A DNA stretch of 64,000 nucleotides from Bradyrhizobium sp. 186 (GCF_023101685.1 NZ_CP082164.1:6944001-7008000), one strand, 5' to 3'; numbered from the stretch's first letter, positions 17,447 through 27,050 are shown. The notes: a model not told the origin generated them from the letters alone. Translations and numbers: made by a program.

Positions 17447-17646
17447 GCGGGCAGTTCCAAAATCCGCTCAATGCCGCCCGGTTCAGGTGGCGCAACTTCG
17501 ACGGATAGACACCCCTCGATTGCGTCTCGAAGGTTGGCCATGAGCTCATCCATGGTATCGCCTTCGGTGGCGCAGCCGGGGATAGCTGGGACCTCGGCCC
17601 AAAAGCCTCCCTCTTCAGCCTCGTGCACAACAATCTTGATCTTCAT
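17443..17646 (-). CDS. hicB: HicB antitoxin
   Basis: 67 residues: MKIKIVVHEAEEGGFWAEVP, AIPGCATEGDTMDELMANLRDAIEGCLSVE. This is the partially degraded RNase H fold of HicB (xGGFWAxVPxxPGCxxxGxT). It has no C-terminal DNA-binding domain, so regulation may rely on the complex or another factor. It precedes hicA and overlaps its start by 4 nt, the order in which the antitoxin is made first. Confidence 0.92.
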   Translation of the reverse strand: MKIKIVVHEAEEGGFWAEVPAIPGCATEGDTMDELMANLRDAIEGCLSVEVAPPEPGGIERILELPA

Positions 17647-17703
17647 GACGGCCTCACAACCCGGATAGTCGCCCAAGCCGCCGACATATTCAACCTCTGC
17701 CGA

Positions 17704-18369
17704 CTACTCCGCCGCCTGCGCGTTGATCTCCGCCGAGACCTCGCGGATGGCGCGCGCGAGCATGTTGGGATCCTGCGCGCCGGAGACCGCGTATTTCTGT
17801 GCGAAGACATAAGTGGGCACGCCGGAGATGCCCTTGTCGGCAGCTTCCTGGGCACCGGCCGAGACGCGCGCGACGTCCTCGTCGGTGGCAAGACGCCGCC
17901 GCACGTCCTCGGAATCAAGCCCGACATCGGCGGCCGCCTGCACCAGCACGTTCACATCGGTGAGATCGCCGCCGTCGCGGAAATAGAGCTCCATCAGGCG
18001 TTGCTTCATCTCGGGCACCTTGCCAATCGCTTCCGCCCACAGGATCAGCCGGTGGCAGTCAGTCGTGTTCGGCTGACGCGCGACCCGCTCGGGCCGGTAG
18101 ACGAGGCCTTCCTCGCTCGCGGCTGCGACAACGCGGCCCGCAATCCCCTTATAGGCCTCGACCGAGCCAAACTTCTTAATGAGATAATCCTCGCGGCTGA
18201 TGCCCTCGCGCGGCACCCAGGGATTGAGGAAGAAGGGACGGAAGTTGAGCTTGACCGGCACATCGGGCACGAGCGCAAGCGCGCTCTCGATCCGGTGCTT
18301 GCCGATATAGCACCAGGGACACACCACGTCGGAGACGACGTCGATCTGGAGCGGTTTCAGCGTGCTCAT
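17704..18369 (-). CDS. DsbA-family oxidoreductase, FrnE-like
   Basis: 221 residues, thioredoxin fold with DsbA insertion. VVSDVVCPWCYIGKHRIE carries the CPWC redox motif, and KGISGVPTYVFAQKYAVSGAQ the cis-Pro loop (GVPT). No signal peptide, so it is cytoplasmic like FrnE. GGAAG is 8 nt before the ATG. It lies 69 nt downstream of an XRE regulator on the same strand and may be controlled by it. Confidence 0.92.
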   Translation of the reverse strand: MSTLKPLQIDVVSDVVCPWCYIGKHRIESALALVPDVPVKLNFRPFFLNPWVPREGISREDYLIKKFGSVEAYKGIAGRVVAAASEEGLVYRPERVARQPNTTDCHRLILWAEAIGKVPEMKQRLMELYFRDGGDLTDVNVLVQAAADVGLDSEDVRRRLATDEDVARVSAGAQEAADKGISGVPTYVFAQKYAVSGAQDPNMLARAIREVSAEINAQAAE

Positions 18370-18438
18370 GTCAGGCACTTCCTTCGGGCGTTGTGGGTTC
18401 CCCCGAAGATAAGACCAACGCGCCCCGAGGCAAGGGCG

Positions 18439-19260
18439 CTAGCCCATATTTGCGGCCATCTGCTTCAGCCGCTCGGCGGTGCGCTCGTCGGCCGGGAAGA
18501 ACGTCTCGAGCGCCAGCTCCGACAAGGTGATATCGACCGGCGTGCCGAACACCATGGTGGTGGAGAAGAAACTTAGTATCTCCCCGTCATGGCGCAGCTT
18601 GAAGGGGATCGCGACATTGTCGCTGGATAAAGGTTCCGACCGCGCCGGAATCGGATAGCTCCTCAGATCGTTGTAGAGCTTGATCAGCTCCGGGTCGGCC
18701 GTTGCCTCGCACTGCCGATGCAGCCGCTCCAACAGATGCCCGCACCACTCCGCGAGATTGACCGTGCGCGATGCCAGCGCCTCGGGATGGAAGGCGAGCC
18801 GCAGCACGTTGAAGGGCTGGCCGAGCAGCCGCTGCGGAATGCCCTCGAGCAGTGGCGCCACCATGCGGTTTGCGGAAACGAGATTCCAGTGCCGGTCCAC
18901 CGCGAGTGCCGGATTGGGCTCGTGCGCTTTGAGGACGAGGTCGATCGCCTGGCGGGCTGACTTCAAGGCGGGATCCTCCAGCGGACGCTGCGGGAAAGCC
19001 GGTGCGTAGCCGGCGGCGACCAGCAGCACGTTGCGTTCGCGCAAGGGCACATCGAGACGGTCGGCGAGCTTCAGCACCATCTCGCGCGAGGGCACGGCGC
19101 GGCCGGTCTCGACGAAACTCAAATGCCGGGAGGAGATTTCGGCCTCGCCTGCGAGATCGAGCTGGCTCATGCGGCGGCGCTGCCGCCATTCGCGCAAATG
19201 GTCGCCGATATGGATCGGCTGGCTTCGCTCAGTGTGTGCCGTGGATGCATGTGCGTTCAT
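18439..19260 (-). CDS. XRE-family regulator with MmyB-like ligand domain
   Basis: 273 residues. The N-terminal helix-turn-helix HLREWRQRRRMSQLDLAGEAEISSRHLSFVETGRAVPSRE (in part) is XRE class. Residues from about 110 (ALAVDRHWNLVSANRMVAPLLEGI, then SDNVAIPFKLRHDGEILSFFSTTMVFGTPVDIT in part, and LALETFFPADE) match the MmyB-like PAS-type ligand-binding domain. Regulators of this kind usually act on an adjacent oxidoreductase gene; here the frnE-like gene follows. Confidence 0.9.
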   Translation of the reverse strand: MNAHASTAHTERSQPIHIGDHLREWRQRRRMSQLDLAGEAEISSRHLSFVETGRAVPSREMVLKLADRLDVPLRERNVLLVAAGYAPAFPQRPLEDPALKSARQAIDLVLKAHEPNPALAVDRHWNLVSANRMVAPLLEGIPQRLLGQPFNVLRLAFHPEALASRTVNLAEWCGHLLERLHRQCEATADPELIKLYNDLRSYPIPARSEPLSSDNVAIPFKLRHDGEILSFFSTTMVFGTPVDITLSELALETFFPADERTAERLKQMAANMG

Positions 19261-19619
19261 GGTCGAAAACCTAGCATGCGGATTTCACCCCATCCATTAC
19301 CCCTGAGGTAATGGATATTGATACATAACCATCTGAAATCGCTGGAGTTATTTTCACCAGCCCTGGTCGATACCAACAGAAATACCAACATCTCGGCGTC
19401 AACTACCGACAATAAAAAATATTGGCGAGCCGATTGGTCACCGACCGGCAAAGCTGCCAAGACCGCACAGAGGGGGCGGCTATCAAACGGTGGTGTGAAT
19501 GGGCGCGATACAAAGGAAATGGTTAGAACCAGCGCTTACCATTCCCCACAGTCACAATAGGTAGCCCAAAGGCGGCTTTTCGTGCCCCAACAGATTGATA
19601 ATTCGCGCGGCGAAACACA
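19261..19619. other. Intergenic, nothing recognised
   Basis: 359 bases upstream of the XRE gene, AT-rich at 19310-19420. Probably contains its promoter. The open frames here have no recognisable features. Confidence 0.4.
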
Positions 19620-19815
19620 GTGCGCTTTTCTGTGCGGCTCATATCCACCAAATCTCGCGAATATCTGTTCGGTACCAAAATCAAGATGTGGGCTGAGCGC
19701 GCGAAAGAGGCGCGTAAGCAAGCCGACAAGCTGGCCTGCGAGGCGTGGAACGCGCGCATGCTCGGGTACAAGGGACCGGCCCAACCCTCCCCTACGATCG
19801 GCGACGCTATCAATG
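19620..19815 (+). pseudogene. Truncated conserved rhizobial gene (5' part)
   Basis: Reads FGTKIKMWAERAKEARKQAD then KLACEAWNARMLGYKGPAQP and SPTIGDAINA. From memory this is the N-terminal third of a conserved Bradyrhizobium protein that normally goes on to a Cys-containing domain. After INA the homology stops at 19815, where a fragment of an IS256-family terminus begins, and the frame closes within that fragment. Confidence 0.6.
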
Positions 19816-19918
19816 CGATCGTGTCCCGTGGCGTGGTGTAGCTGGCGGCGGGTCACCGCGTTCGCCGGCAAGGGCCGGGCTGGTCAGCTGGCGATAGCCG
19901 GAAGGCTGACGATCGGAT
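19816..19918 (-). mobile_element. Solo IS256-family right-end relic
   Basis: 103 bases that match, in reverse orientation and with one mismatch, the last 103 bases of the IS256-family element at 38.7-40.1 kb (about 40007-40106), including the terminal inverted repeat CGATCGTGTCCCGTGG and the codons for the transposase C-terminus IVSLPAIAS. No other part of an IS is present. It separates two truncated genes. Confidence 0.9.
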
Positions 19919-20127
19919 AAATGTGCGCATGCGGCACTTCTTCACCCAGAATGCGCGCGTGTATTTCCGGACAGAATGCCTTCTGCATGGCCCGCGCGAT
20001 CATTCGTACCACTTCGAAGTATGCGCCGACATCCGGAACATCCCACACCCATCGGACGTGGCTTTTGGGGATCACCAGGGTATGGCCTGGCGACTGTGGA
20101 CGAATATCGAGGAAAGCAACGTAATGG
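19919..20127 (-). pseudogene. HIT-family protein fragment
   Basis: About 68 residues of a HIT (histidine triad) nucleotide hydrolase: YVAFLDIRPQSPGHTLVIPK, SHVRWVWDVPDVGAYFEVVR and EIHARILGEEVPHAHIYP. The 5' end is missing, and the sequence merges at about 20127 with a uracil-DNA glycosylase fragment. The 3' end is cut right at the histidine triad by the IS256 relic, whose codons supply the last residues. Not functional. Confidence 0.8.
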
Positions 20128-20341
20128 CATTGGCCAAACGGAGCTGTGCAGGGTCGATTCCACTCTCCTTCAGCATCTTGCGCAATGCGTTGCCGGCCGG
20201 CCCGACGAAGGGCTTGCCTTGTGCAGCTTCCACGGCGCCTGGCGCTTCGCCAACCATGTATAGCCGCGGTCGCCGGAGGCGACCTTGAGGCGTGACACGA
20301 CGGTGATCGAGAAGTTTGTTCGCGGGACTTGCCTTGGGCAT
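20127..20341 (-). pseudogene. Uracil-DNA glycosylase fragment (family 4/5 type)
   Basis: The first 72 residues or so of a uracil-DNA glycosylase. RLYMVGEAPGAVEAAQGKPF followed by VGPAGNALRKML is motif A of the family 4/5 enzymes (GEAPGxxExxxGxPFVGxAG). A start at 20341 has AGGA close upstream. After LRLANA the sequence passes into the HIT fragment, so the C-terminal two thirds, including the HPS loop, are lost. Confidence 0.75.
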
Positions 20342-20375
20342 CGGTTCCTGCACTCGCCAAACAACGCGACCCGCC

Positions 20376-20702
20376 TCATCGTTCACCGTCGAGGATTTCG
20401 GCGACCTCGTACAGATGCGGATCGATCTCATCGGTCAGCTTTCCGAACTGATTCCAGGCCTTGCGAAATTCTGGCGATTGGTGCGCAGCCCGCAGAAGAT
20501 CCGGAGAGTCCCATTGGACGTAATTCACAATGTGGCGTCCATCGAGGCTGCGATGCAGGCTGATGGAAATACATCCCGGCTGGCGTGCCATGAACCGAGC
20601 TCGCTCGGTCATGATCGACAACGCTTCGGCCTGCTTTTCCGGTTCAGCTTCTATGAAAGTGATTTGAGTGACAGGCTGTTTGCCGATTTGGATCTGTGGC
20701 AT
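20376..20702 (-). CDS. Antibiotic-biosynthesis-monooxygenase (ABM) fold protein
   Basis: 108 residues, single ABM ferredoxin-like domain: [60 protein letters not shown]. These are the usual strands and the QPGxxSxxLHRS signature of small quinol monooxygenase-like proteins. It appears complete although both neighbours are pseudogenes. Substrate unknown. Confidence 0.8.
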   Translation of the reverse strand: MPQIQIGKQPVTQITFIEAEPEKQAEALSIMTERARFMARQPGCISISLHRSLDGRHIVNYVQWDSPDLLRAAHQSPEFRKAWNQFGKLTDEIDPHLYEVAEILDGER

Positions 20703-20726
20703 AGCGACCTCCCGTGGTTTGCGGAA

Positions 20727-21268
20727 TTATCGATCGATCTCCCCAAATACGATGTCCAACGAGCCAATGATTGCCGAGACGTCGGCCAGCAAGTGGCCGC
20801 GGCTGAGAAAATCCATCGCCTGCAGGTGCGCGAACGAGGGCGCCCGTATCTTGCACTTATACGGCTGGTTAGTGCCATCGGAGACCAGATAGACCCCGAA
20901 CTCGCCCTTTGGGGTTCGATCGCGGCGTACACCCCTCCGGCGGGCACGCGAAAGCCTTCTGTGAAGAGCTTGAAGTGGTGGATCAGCGCTTCCATCGAGC
21001 GCTTCATCTCGCCGCGGCGCGGTGGGAAGATCTTGTTGTCCTGGACCGCAACTGGCCCCTGTCCGTCCGGCTGGCGCAGTTTCATCGCCTGCAGGTATGT
21101 CTTATTTTCGATCAGCTTCTCGGTGCCGCGGTGCAAGAGCCCGATATGCGGATCAACCCGCACCACTACCTCGCCGTCGAGCTCGAGCGCGAGGCGCAGC
21201 ACGCCGTGCGCGGCCGGATGCTGCGGCCCAAAATTGATGGTGAAGTTGCGAACGCCAGCTTCCGCCAT
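20727..21268 (-). pseudogene. nuoD: nuoD (NADH-quinone oxidoreductase subunit D), internally deleted
   Basis: The start matches Nuo[55 protein letters not shown]. The text then jumps directly to the C-terminal part, [20 protein letters not shown] and [20 protein letters not shown], so about 280 residues are missing. A frameshift after YAAIE follows; in the alternative frame [14 protein letters not shown] to IVFGEIDR and a stop at 20727 can be read. A decayed extra copy, since an essential Nuo operon must exist elsewhere. Confidence 0.85.
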
Positions 21269-21290
21269 GGCGAACTTTCGCTTCCTATAC

Positions 21291-22499
21291 CTAAGGGGCG
21301 GCTTGATAGGGTTGGGCGAGGCCGCCCGCACGAGTCTCCCGCGTCCTGGATGCACTAAGCGAAGAATCTTGGATGGTCCCATCGAGCTCTTGCTTGAGCG
21401 AGAGGTATTGCAGCATATCGGATAGTGCCAAGATTCCGTGCAGGCGTCCCTCTTCCACGACGAGCAACCGGCTGTGCCGGCCACCCTGCATTTTGATGAG
21501 CGCCTCGAACGCCTCCAGATCGGGAGGAATGACGATTTCCGACGAGCAGGGGTGCATGACGTCCGCCACTCGGATTCGTGTTCGATCGCCCGGCGGCAGA
21601 TCGCGCACATCCTTCGCCATGCTACAGCCGACAAGCTCGTGATCCCGCAGCACCGGGAAGGCTTTGAAGTAGTAACGGTAGAAATAGTGCTCGATCAGAT
21701 CGGCGATCGAAAGGTCAGGCGCCACTCCGATGGGATTGCGCTGCATGAGCACAGAGACCGGAAGCCCCGCGAAGGTGCGGCGAACCGCCAGTTCTTGCCG
21801 CGCGGCACCAGCAGCGCCATGCAGGAAGAAGCCAATGAAGAACAGCCAGACGCCGGCGATCGCATTTCCGGTCGCGAATTCCAGGATTCCATACAGGATC
21901 ATGGCGATGCCGAAGAACTCGCCCGCGCCCGCCGCTATACGGGTGGCGCGGGCAAAGTCATTCATCCAGCCCCAAAGCCCGGCGCGCAGCACGCGTCCGC
22001 CATCGAGCGGGAAAGCTGGGATGAGATTGAACAGCGCGAGAATCCAGTTGAGATCGCCAAGGTAGTCGACAACGCCGAGTGCTGCTGCTGACAGCGCTCC
22101 CTGGCCTGCGTTAGCTATCACGAGCAGGATGGTACCGAGGACCATGCTGGTAATGGGCCCACCGATCGTCATAAGAAACTCCGCCTTGGCGCTGGTCGGC
22201 TCCTTGTGCAGTTCGGCGACGCCGCCGAAGATGAACAGCGTGATGCCGGCGATCGGCATGTCGTAGCGCCGCGCAATCAGCGCATGGGTCAGCTCGTGCA
22301 GGATGATCGAGATGAACAGTCCCACCGCGCCGGCCAGCCCCATCCACCAGTAGGTCGCGGTCGGCAAATTTGGGATGATGCGGGGGAACTCGCCGAGAGC
22401 CAGCGTCCAGGTCAATAGCGCTGCCAGGATGAGCCACGACACGTCGATCCACACGGTAAATCCGGCGAGGGTGAGGAGCTTGATGCGGTGCAGAAACAT
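21291..22499 (-). CDS. Site-2 protease family protein with CBS domains
   Basis: 402 residues. Membrane metalloprotease of the SpoIVFB type: six or so TM helices, HELTH at residues 68-72 (zinc and catalytic Glu) and [16 protein letters not shown] with the third zinc ligand Asp near 166. The C-terminal part has two CBS repeats ([40 protein letters not shown]), which may sense adenine nucleotides. The start [14 protein letters not shown] is chosen because the upstream extension is not protein-like. Complete and probably functional. Confidence 0.9.
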   Translation of the reverse strand: MFLHRIKLLTLAGFTVWIDVSWLILAALLTWTLALGEFPRIIPNLPTATYWWMGLAGAVGLFISIILHELTHALIARRYDMPIAGITLFIFGGVAELHKEPTSAKAEFLMTIGGPITSMVLGTILLVIANAGQGALSAAALGVVDYLGDLNWILALFNLIPAFPLDGGRVLRAGLWGWMNDFARATRIAAGAGEFFGIAMILYGILEFATGNAIAGVWLFFIGFFLHGAAGAARQELAVRRTFAGLPVSVLMQRNPIGVAPDLSIADLIEHYFYRYYFKAFPVLRDHELVGCSMAKDVRDLPPGDRTRIRVADVMHPCSSEIVIPPDLEAFEALIKMQGGRHSRLLVVEEGRLHGILALSDMLQYLSLKQELDGTIQDSSLSASRTRETRAGGLAQPYQAAP

Positions 22500-22647
22500 C
22501 GCTTTCCCATATCTCCGAGTTTGTCGGAGAACATCCTTCCGGTCCGGGAAGTTCCTACCTGGGAGATCTCGCGATCTCGACCCGAGAAGGGCTTCTCCGG
22601 CTCGCCCCGAAAGGTGGGGCGCAATGTCATTCGACCCGCACCGTCCT

Positions 22648-22857
22648 TTAGGACGAGTTCTGGTGCATTGATCGGAAATAGTGTTCGGCGTGCTGGAAGT
22701 AATTCTCAGCGGCGATCCGGTCACCGTTCAGCGCTTCGGCATGAGCCAGCGCCAGGTAACGTTCGTAGTTCCTTCGCGGGTCTTGAGGAATGCGCACACG
22801 CTGGTGGCGCGTCACTGCAGGTTCGATCTTTCGGGACTGGGGTTTTCGCGGTCTCAT
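22648..22857 (-). CDS. Short DUF4167-type protein
   Basis: 69 residues. The second half, RRNYERYLALAHAEALNGDR then IAAENYFQHAEHYFRSM, matches the DUF4167 core (YxxLAxxAxxxGDRxxAENYxQHAEHY), which is normally the N-terminus of a longer rhizobial protein. Here only the core plus a basic N-terminal RPRKPQSRK remains. Role unknown; the full-length family is linked to RNA-rich, basic proteins. Confidence 0.75.
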   Translation of the reverse strand: MRPRKPQSRKIEPAVTRHQRVRIPQDPRRNYERYLALAHAEALNGDRIAAENYFQHAEHYFRSMHQNSS

Positions 22858-23378
22858 GTTGCTCGCCCTTTTCCTGTTTGGACGCGGTTGTGCGGCCGCG
22901 CGGTCGCGTTGCGATAGAGCCTTCATGTCAGTCCATGTCGTCGCGCCGGCTCAGCCGTACGACGCTGGGTTGAGGATATAGAGGTGTAAGTGTGACAGCG
23001 GTCGGCGATCGTGCTGCGATTGCGCAGTTCGGCTTTGATGGCTGTACAAATCCGCATTTGGATTGGAGGGGCCCAAGCAGAAGATGTCGCCGGCCAATCA
23101 GGCATGTATGAGCCGGAAACGCAGATTTCAATGTTGACAGCTTGTCGCAGCTCTCGCGGCCGCCTAATGGCGGTGCCCACGCGACGTTCTGAGCAAACAG
23201 GCTGGCCTCGGCCAATCAAAGCCCCACAGGCGCCGACGATCCCGACTACGGCTGATCAATGCTGCGACGGAACCCGACCTAGAAACCTCTCCGGCTCAGC
23301 GCGATGAGATCGTTGTCGAGCAAGTGTCATTTGATCATTCGATCCTTCCATACCACATCTAAACCGAGGAGTCCGGCT
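22858..23378. other. Intergenic, nothing recognised
   Basis: About 520 bases between divergent genes. Open frames on both strands lack signals or family likeness. It should hold the promoter for the MmgE/PrpD gene. Confidence 0.4.
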
Positions 23379-24758
23379 ATGACCGAGGTGCAGATGTTAG
23401 CCAGCTTTGTCGAGCGCGCGCGTCTTGCCGACCTCAGCGCTGCGGCTATGGAGCAGCTGAAAATCCGCGTGCTGGACACCATTGGCGTCGCGCTGGGCGC
23501 ACTTGACGCTGGCTCCATCGGCGCAATTCGCAAGCTCACAGCCGAACTCGGTGGCCGGCCTCTCTCGACCCTTATCGGCGGCGGCAGGACCGCGCCGGAC
23601 CGGGCGGCCTTCTTCAACGGCGCGCTCAGCCGATACCTCGATTTCATGGACAGTTATCTCGCCGAAGGCGAGACCTGTCATCCGTCCGACAATCTCGGCG
23701 CGGTTCTGGCGGCAGCCGAGATGCAGCAGGCAACCGGGGCGGACTTTTTGACCGCACTCGCAGTCGCATATCAGGTCCATACCCGTTTGAGCGATGTGGC
23801 TCCTGTGCGAGACAAGGGGTTCGATCACACAACCCAGGGCGCCTACGCCGCGGCGGCCGGAGTTGCCAAGGCGCTCGCTCTCTCGCGCAACCAGATTGCC
23901 AACGCAATCGCGATCAGCGGCACCGCGAACAACGCGCTGCGCGTGACCCGCACCGGCGCGCTGTCGCACTGGAAGGGCCTCGCTTATCCGAATACAGCCA
24001 TGGCGGCAACGTACGCTGCATTGCTTGCGGCGCACGGCATCACCGGACCGGAGGCGGTTTTCGAGGGCAACAAGGGATTCATGGACACGATCGCCGGGCC
24101 ATTCGAGATTGACTGGTCGAAGGAAGATCTGGAGTGGGTGCGCCTCACAATTTTGAAAAAGCACAATGCCGAAATCCATGCGCAGTCTGCCATCGATGCG
24201 GCCCTGGATATTCGTGCGTTACCGCACTTTGTCCCCAGCGCGGTGCGGGCCGTGCGGCTCAAGACCTTTGCGGTCGCCCACCAGATCATCGGTGGTGGCG
24301 AGGAAGGAGACAAGCGAATTGTGCGAACAAAGGAAGAAGCCGATCACAGCCTTCCCTATATGCTGGCGGTTGCCCTTATTGACGGCCAGGTGCAGCCCGA
24401 GCAGTACGCGCCCGATCACATAGCCCGCCCCGATGTGCAGCAGATGCTGCGCAATGTGGCCATCACGCCGGAAGCACGGCTATCGGCGCTATTCCCGGAA
24501 CGTTTGCCAGCTGAACTCGAGGTGGAGCTTGACGACGGCACCGTCCTTTCCGCTCGGCGGGAAGATTATCGCGGCTTTCATACCAAGCCCTTCGATTGGA
24601 CGACGGCGAGAGCCAAGTTCGATCGCGTGAGCCGCGCCTTCACCACCGCGGCGGAACGCGCAGCGATAGCCGACGCGATCGCCACGCTCGATGAACGCCC
24701 GATCGCCGACCTGACCAAGCTGCTCGGTGCCATTCGCTGGGACGCCGCTGCCACATGA
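23379..24758 (+). CDS. MmgE/PrpD family protein
   Basis: 459 residues, full length for the 2-methylcitrate dehydratase-like MmgE/PrpD family. Seen: VLDTIGVALGALDAGSI, GPDRAAFFNGALSRYLDFMD-type text (APDRAAFFNGALSRYLDF), HPSDNLGAVLAAAE, the core HTTQGAYAAAAGVAKALALS, and KKHNAEIHAQSAIDAALDI. GAGGAG lies 7 nt upstream of the ATG. Members range from dehydratases to decarboxylases, so the substrate is open. A phosphosulfolactate-synthase-like gene follows 31 nt downstream, suggesting one pathway. Confidence 0.9.
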   Translation: MTEVQMLASFVERARLADLSAAAMEQLKIRVLDTIGVALGALDAGSIGAIRKLTAELGGRPLSTLIGGGRTAPDRAAFFNGALSRYLDFMDSYLAEGETCHPSDNLGAVLAAAEMQQATGADFLTALAVAYQVHTRLSDVAPVRDKGFDHTTQGAYAAAAGVAKALALSRNQIANAIAISGTANNALRVTRTGALSHWKGLAYPNTAMAATYAALLAAHGITGPEAVFEGNKGFMDTIAGPFEIDWSKEDLEWVRLTILKKHNAEIHAQSAIDAALDIRALPHFVPSAVRAVRLKTFAVAHQIIGGGEEGDKRIVRTKEEADHSLPYMLAVALIDGQVQPEQYAPDHIARPDVQQMLRNVAITPEARLSALFPERLPAELEVELDDGTVLSARREDYRGFHTKPFDWTTARAKFDRVSRAFTTAAERAAIADAIATLDERPIADLTKLLGAIRWDAAAT

Positions 24759-24919
24759 TTCCCCCTAGCGCGTAGAAGGACGAAGACCAATGACCGAGAC
24801 CACGTTTTCTTTCATTCCCCGGGCGGCGCGCTCGACAAAGCCGCGCAAGGCCGGCCTTACCGAAATACGAGGACCGTACTACAGCGCTTATGGTCCGCGT
24901 CATCTCGCCGATGTCCTAG

Positions 24920-26354
24920 CATTACAGTTGCTTTGTTTGCGGGCTTCTGAATCCATGGGCAACCATGATTCGAATGTCGTGGACGCGGGCCGCGTCGGTT
25001 GAGGAGACGCTTGCGTTGTGGGCGGCGTCGCTTCGAGAGATCAAGCAACGGATACGTCCGTTGTTCACGCAAGAGCGTGTGGCGACGAATGCAGGCTTGT
25101 TCCTGGAAGGTCTGCTCGGAGATGAGCAGCGCAAGACCGGCTGGATGCGCGCGGAGGCGGCTGGCGATCCTGGCCCATGGCGTCAGCAGGCGATTCTGGG
25201 TCGTGGAGATTGGGACGCTGATGCCCTGCGCGATATCGTCCGCGACTATGTCATCGAGCATTTGGCGGATGACGATGCGGTGCTGGTGATCGACGAGACC
25301 GGCTTTCTCAAGCAGGGTAAGGCCTCATGCGGAGTGGCACGGCAATACACTGGTTCGGCAGGGAAGATCACGAACTGCCAGATCGGCGTCTTCGCTACCT
25401 ACGTGTCGCGTCATGGTCATGCGTTCATCGATCGCGCGTTGTATCTTCCGAAGGAATGGACCGACGATCCAGATCGTCTGGAAGCCGCATACGTGCCTGC
25501 CGATGTCGGCTTTGCGACCAAACCAAAGCTTGCGACGAGAATGATCGCACGTGCGATAGCCGCGTCTGTACCATTCAAGTGGGTTGCCGGTGACACGGTC
25601 TACGGTGTTGGCGATATCGAACAGCAGCTACGGCGGGCAGGCAAAGGCTATGTGCTCGGGGTCAGCAGCTCTCATGTCTTCCGATCCTGGGGCAAGCGAC
25701 AGCCGGTCGCCGGCAAGGCCGAAGACATCGCCCGGACGCGGCGCCCGTCCGACTGGAAGCGCTTGTCGGCGGGAGCCGGAACCAAAGGACCGAGGCTGCA
25801 TGACTGGTGTTATCTCGAACTGGCCGATCTCGAGGTCGAGCAGTTCAACAGCGCAAATGATGGTTTATGGACGCGCGGTCTGCTGATCCGTCGCCATATC
25901 GCCGATGGCGATCTCGCCTTCTTCACCACCTGGTGCCCAGCGGGAACATCAATTGAAACGCTGGTCGCGGTCGAAGGCCATCGATGGGCGATCGAGGACA
26001 GCTTTGAAACCGCGAAAAACGAGTTCGGGCTCGATCACAACGAGAGCAGGTCCTGGCATGGCTGGCACCGCCACGTGTCCCTGGTGATGCTCGCCTTCGC
26101 CATGATGGCGGCGATCCGCCATCGCGCCAATCCGCCACCGCCCAAAAAAACCAAACGCCGCCCCCCGGCAAAAGCCAAAGCACACCCACGCCGCCGCTGA
26201 TCCGTTGGTCAATCCAGGAAATCCGCCGCATCGCCATCAGGCTTGCTCGAAAGCGGATCCAACCCGCGCATGTCATCGCATGGTCATTCTGGCGCAGAGC
26301 TCACCAGGCTGCCGCTCAGCGCGCGCATCTCAAAGCAAAACGGCAACTGTAATG
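24920..26354 (+). mobile_element. IS701-family insertion sequence, 1435 bp
   Basis: Bounded by perfect 12-bp inverted repeats CATTACAGTTGC / GCAACTGTAATG and flanked by the 4-bp direct repeat CTAG (24916-24919 and 26355-26358). IS701 elements make 4-bp duplications at sites like this. Removing the element with one CTAG restores the host reading frame exactly (codons GAT GTC CTA GAG ACG GTC), which shows a recent simple insertion. Confidence 0.95.
24965..26200 (+). CDS. IS701-family transposase
   Basis: 411 residues, complete. DDAVLVIDETGFLKQGKASC carries the first Asp in IS701/IS4-group context with GVARQYTGSAGKITNCQIGV behind it. FKWVAGDTVYGVGDIEQQLR holds the second Asp, and EGHRWAIEDSFETAKNEFGL the catalytic Glu with the YREK-like block. 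It ends in a Lys/Pro/Arg tail. Probably active. Confidence 0.95.
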   Translation: MIRMSWTRAASVEETLALWAASLREIKQRIRPLFTQERVATNAGLFLEGLLGDEQRKTGWMRAEAAGDPGPWRQQAILGRGDWDADALRDIVRDYVIEHLADDDAVLVIDETGFLKQGKASCGVARQYTGSAGKITNCQIGVFATYVSRHGHAFIDRALYLPKEWTDDPDRLEAAYVPADVGFATKPKLATRMIARAIAASVPFKWVAGDTVYGVGDIEQQLRRAGKGYVLGVSSSHVFRSWGKRQPVAGKAEDIARTRRPSDWKRLSAGAGTKGPRLHDWCYLELADLEVEQFNSANDGLWTRGLLIRRHIADGDLAFFTTWCPAGTSIETLVAVEGHRWAIEDSFETAKNEFGLDHNESRSWHGWHRHVSLVMLAFAMMAAIRHRANPPPPKKTKRRPPAKAKAHPRRR

Positions 26355-27050
26355 CTAGAGACGGTCGGCGCCTGGGTCGATGGGATCAAGTATGCGGGCG
26401 GGTCGTTCGCGCTGATGCCTGCGAGCGCCGTGACGAGCATCAACAAGCTGGCACACGATCATGATGTTTACGTATCCACCGGCGGCTGGCTCGAAAACGT
26501 GCTGCGTTTTGGGCCGGAAGCGGTTGATCGCTACATTGAGGAAGCCAAGACGCTCGGCTTCGACGTCATTGAAATTTCCACGGGCTTCATCAGCTTGCCA
26601 ACGGATAGCCTGCTGCGCCTGATCGAGAAGGTGAAAAGCGCTGGGCTGAAAGCTAAGCCAGAACTCGGCATTCAGTTCGGCGCTGGCGGTAGCACCGCGA
26701 CCGAAGAGCTCGCGGCTGTGGGCACCAAGGATGTCGGCTGGCTGATCGCTCAGGTCCAGCGTGCGCTCGATGCCGGCGCCGACATCATCATGATCGAAAG
26801 CGAAGGTATCACCGAAAATGTGGGCACATGGCGTACTGATGTGGTGGCCCGTATCATCAATCAGCTTGGGCTCGACAAGGTCATGTTCGAGGGCGCCGAT
26901 CCCACCGTATTCGAATGGTACATCAAGAACTATGGCAACGAGGTCAATCTGTTCGTCGATCACAGCCAGATCGTACAGCTCGAGGCGCTGCGGTCCGGCA
27001 TTTGGGGCACCAAGAGCACCTGGGGCCGCATCCAAAACCTTGCTCTATAA

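Larger units (their letters stand above)
24790..27050 (+). pseudogene. Phosphosulfolactate synthase (ComA) family gene, split by an IS
   Basis: Joining 24790-24919 with 26359-27050 gives a continuous 273-residue reading frame: TKPRKAGLTEIRGPYYSAYG, HLADVL|ETVGAWVDGIKYAG, VYVSTGGWLENVLRFGPEAV, EISTGFISLPTDSLLRLIEK, MFEGADPTVFEWYIKNYG. This is the TIM-barrel ComA family (phosphoenolpyruvate plus sulfite to phosphosulfolactate in archaea; role in proteobacteria unclear). The interruption is a 1435-bp IS701-type element with a CTAG duplication; otherwise the gene is intact. Confidence 0.88.
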
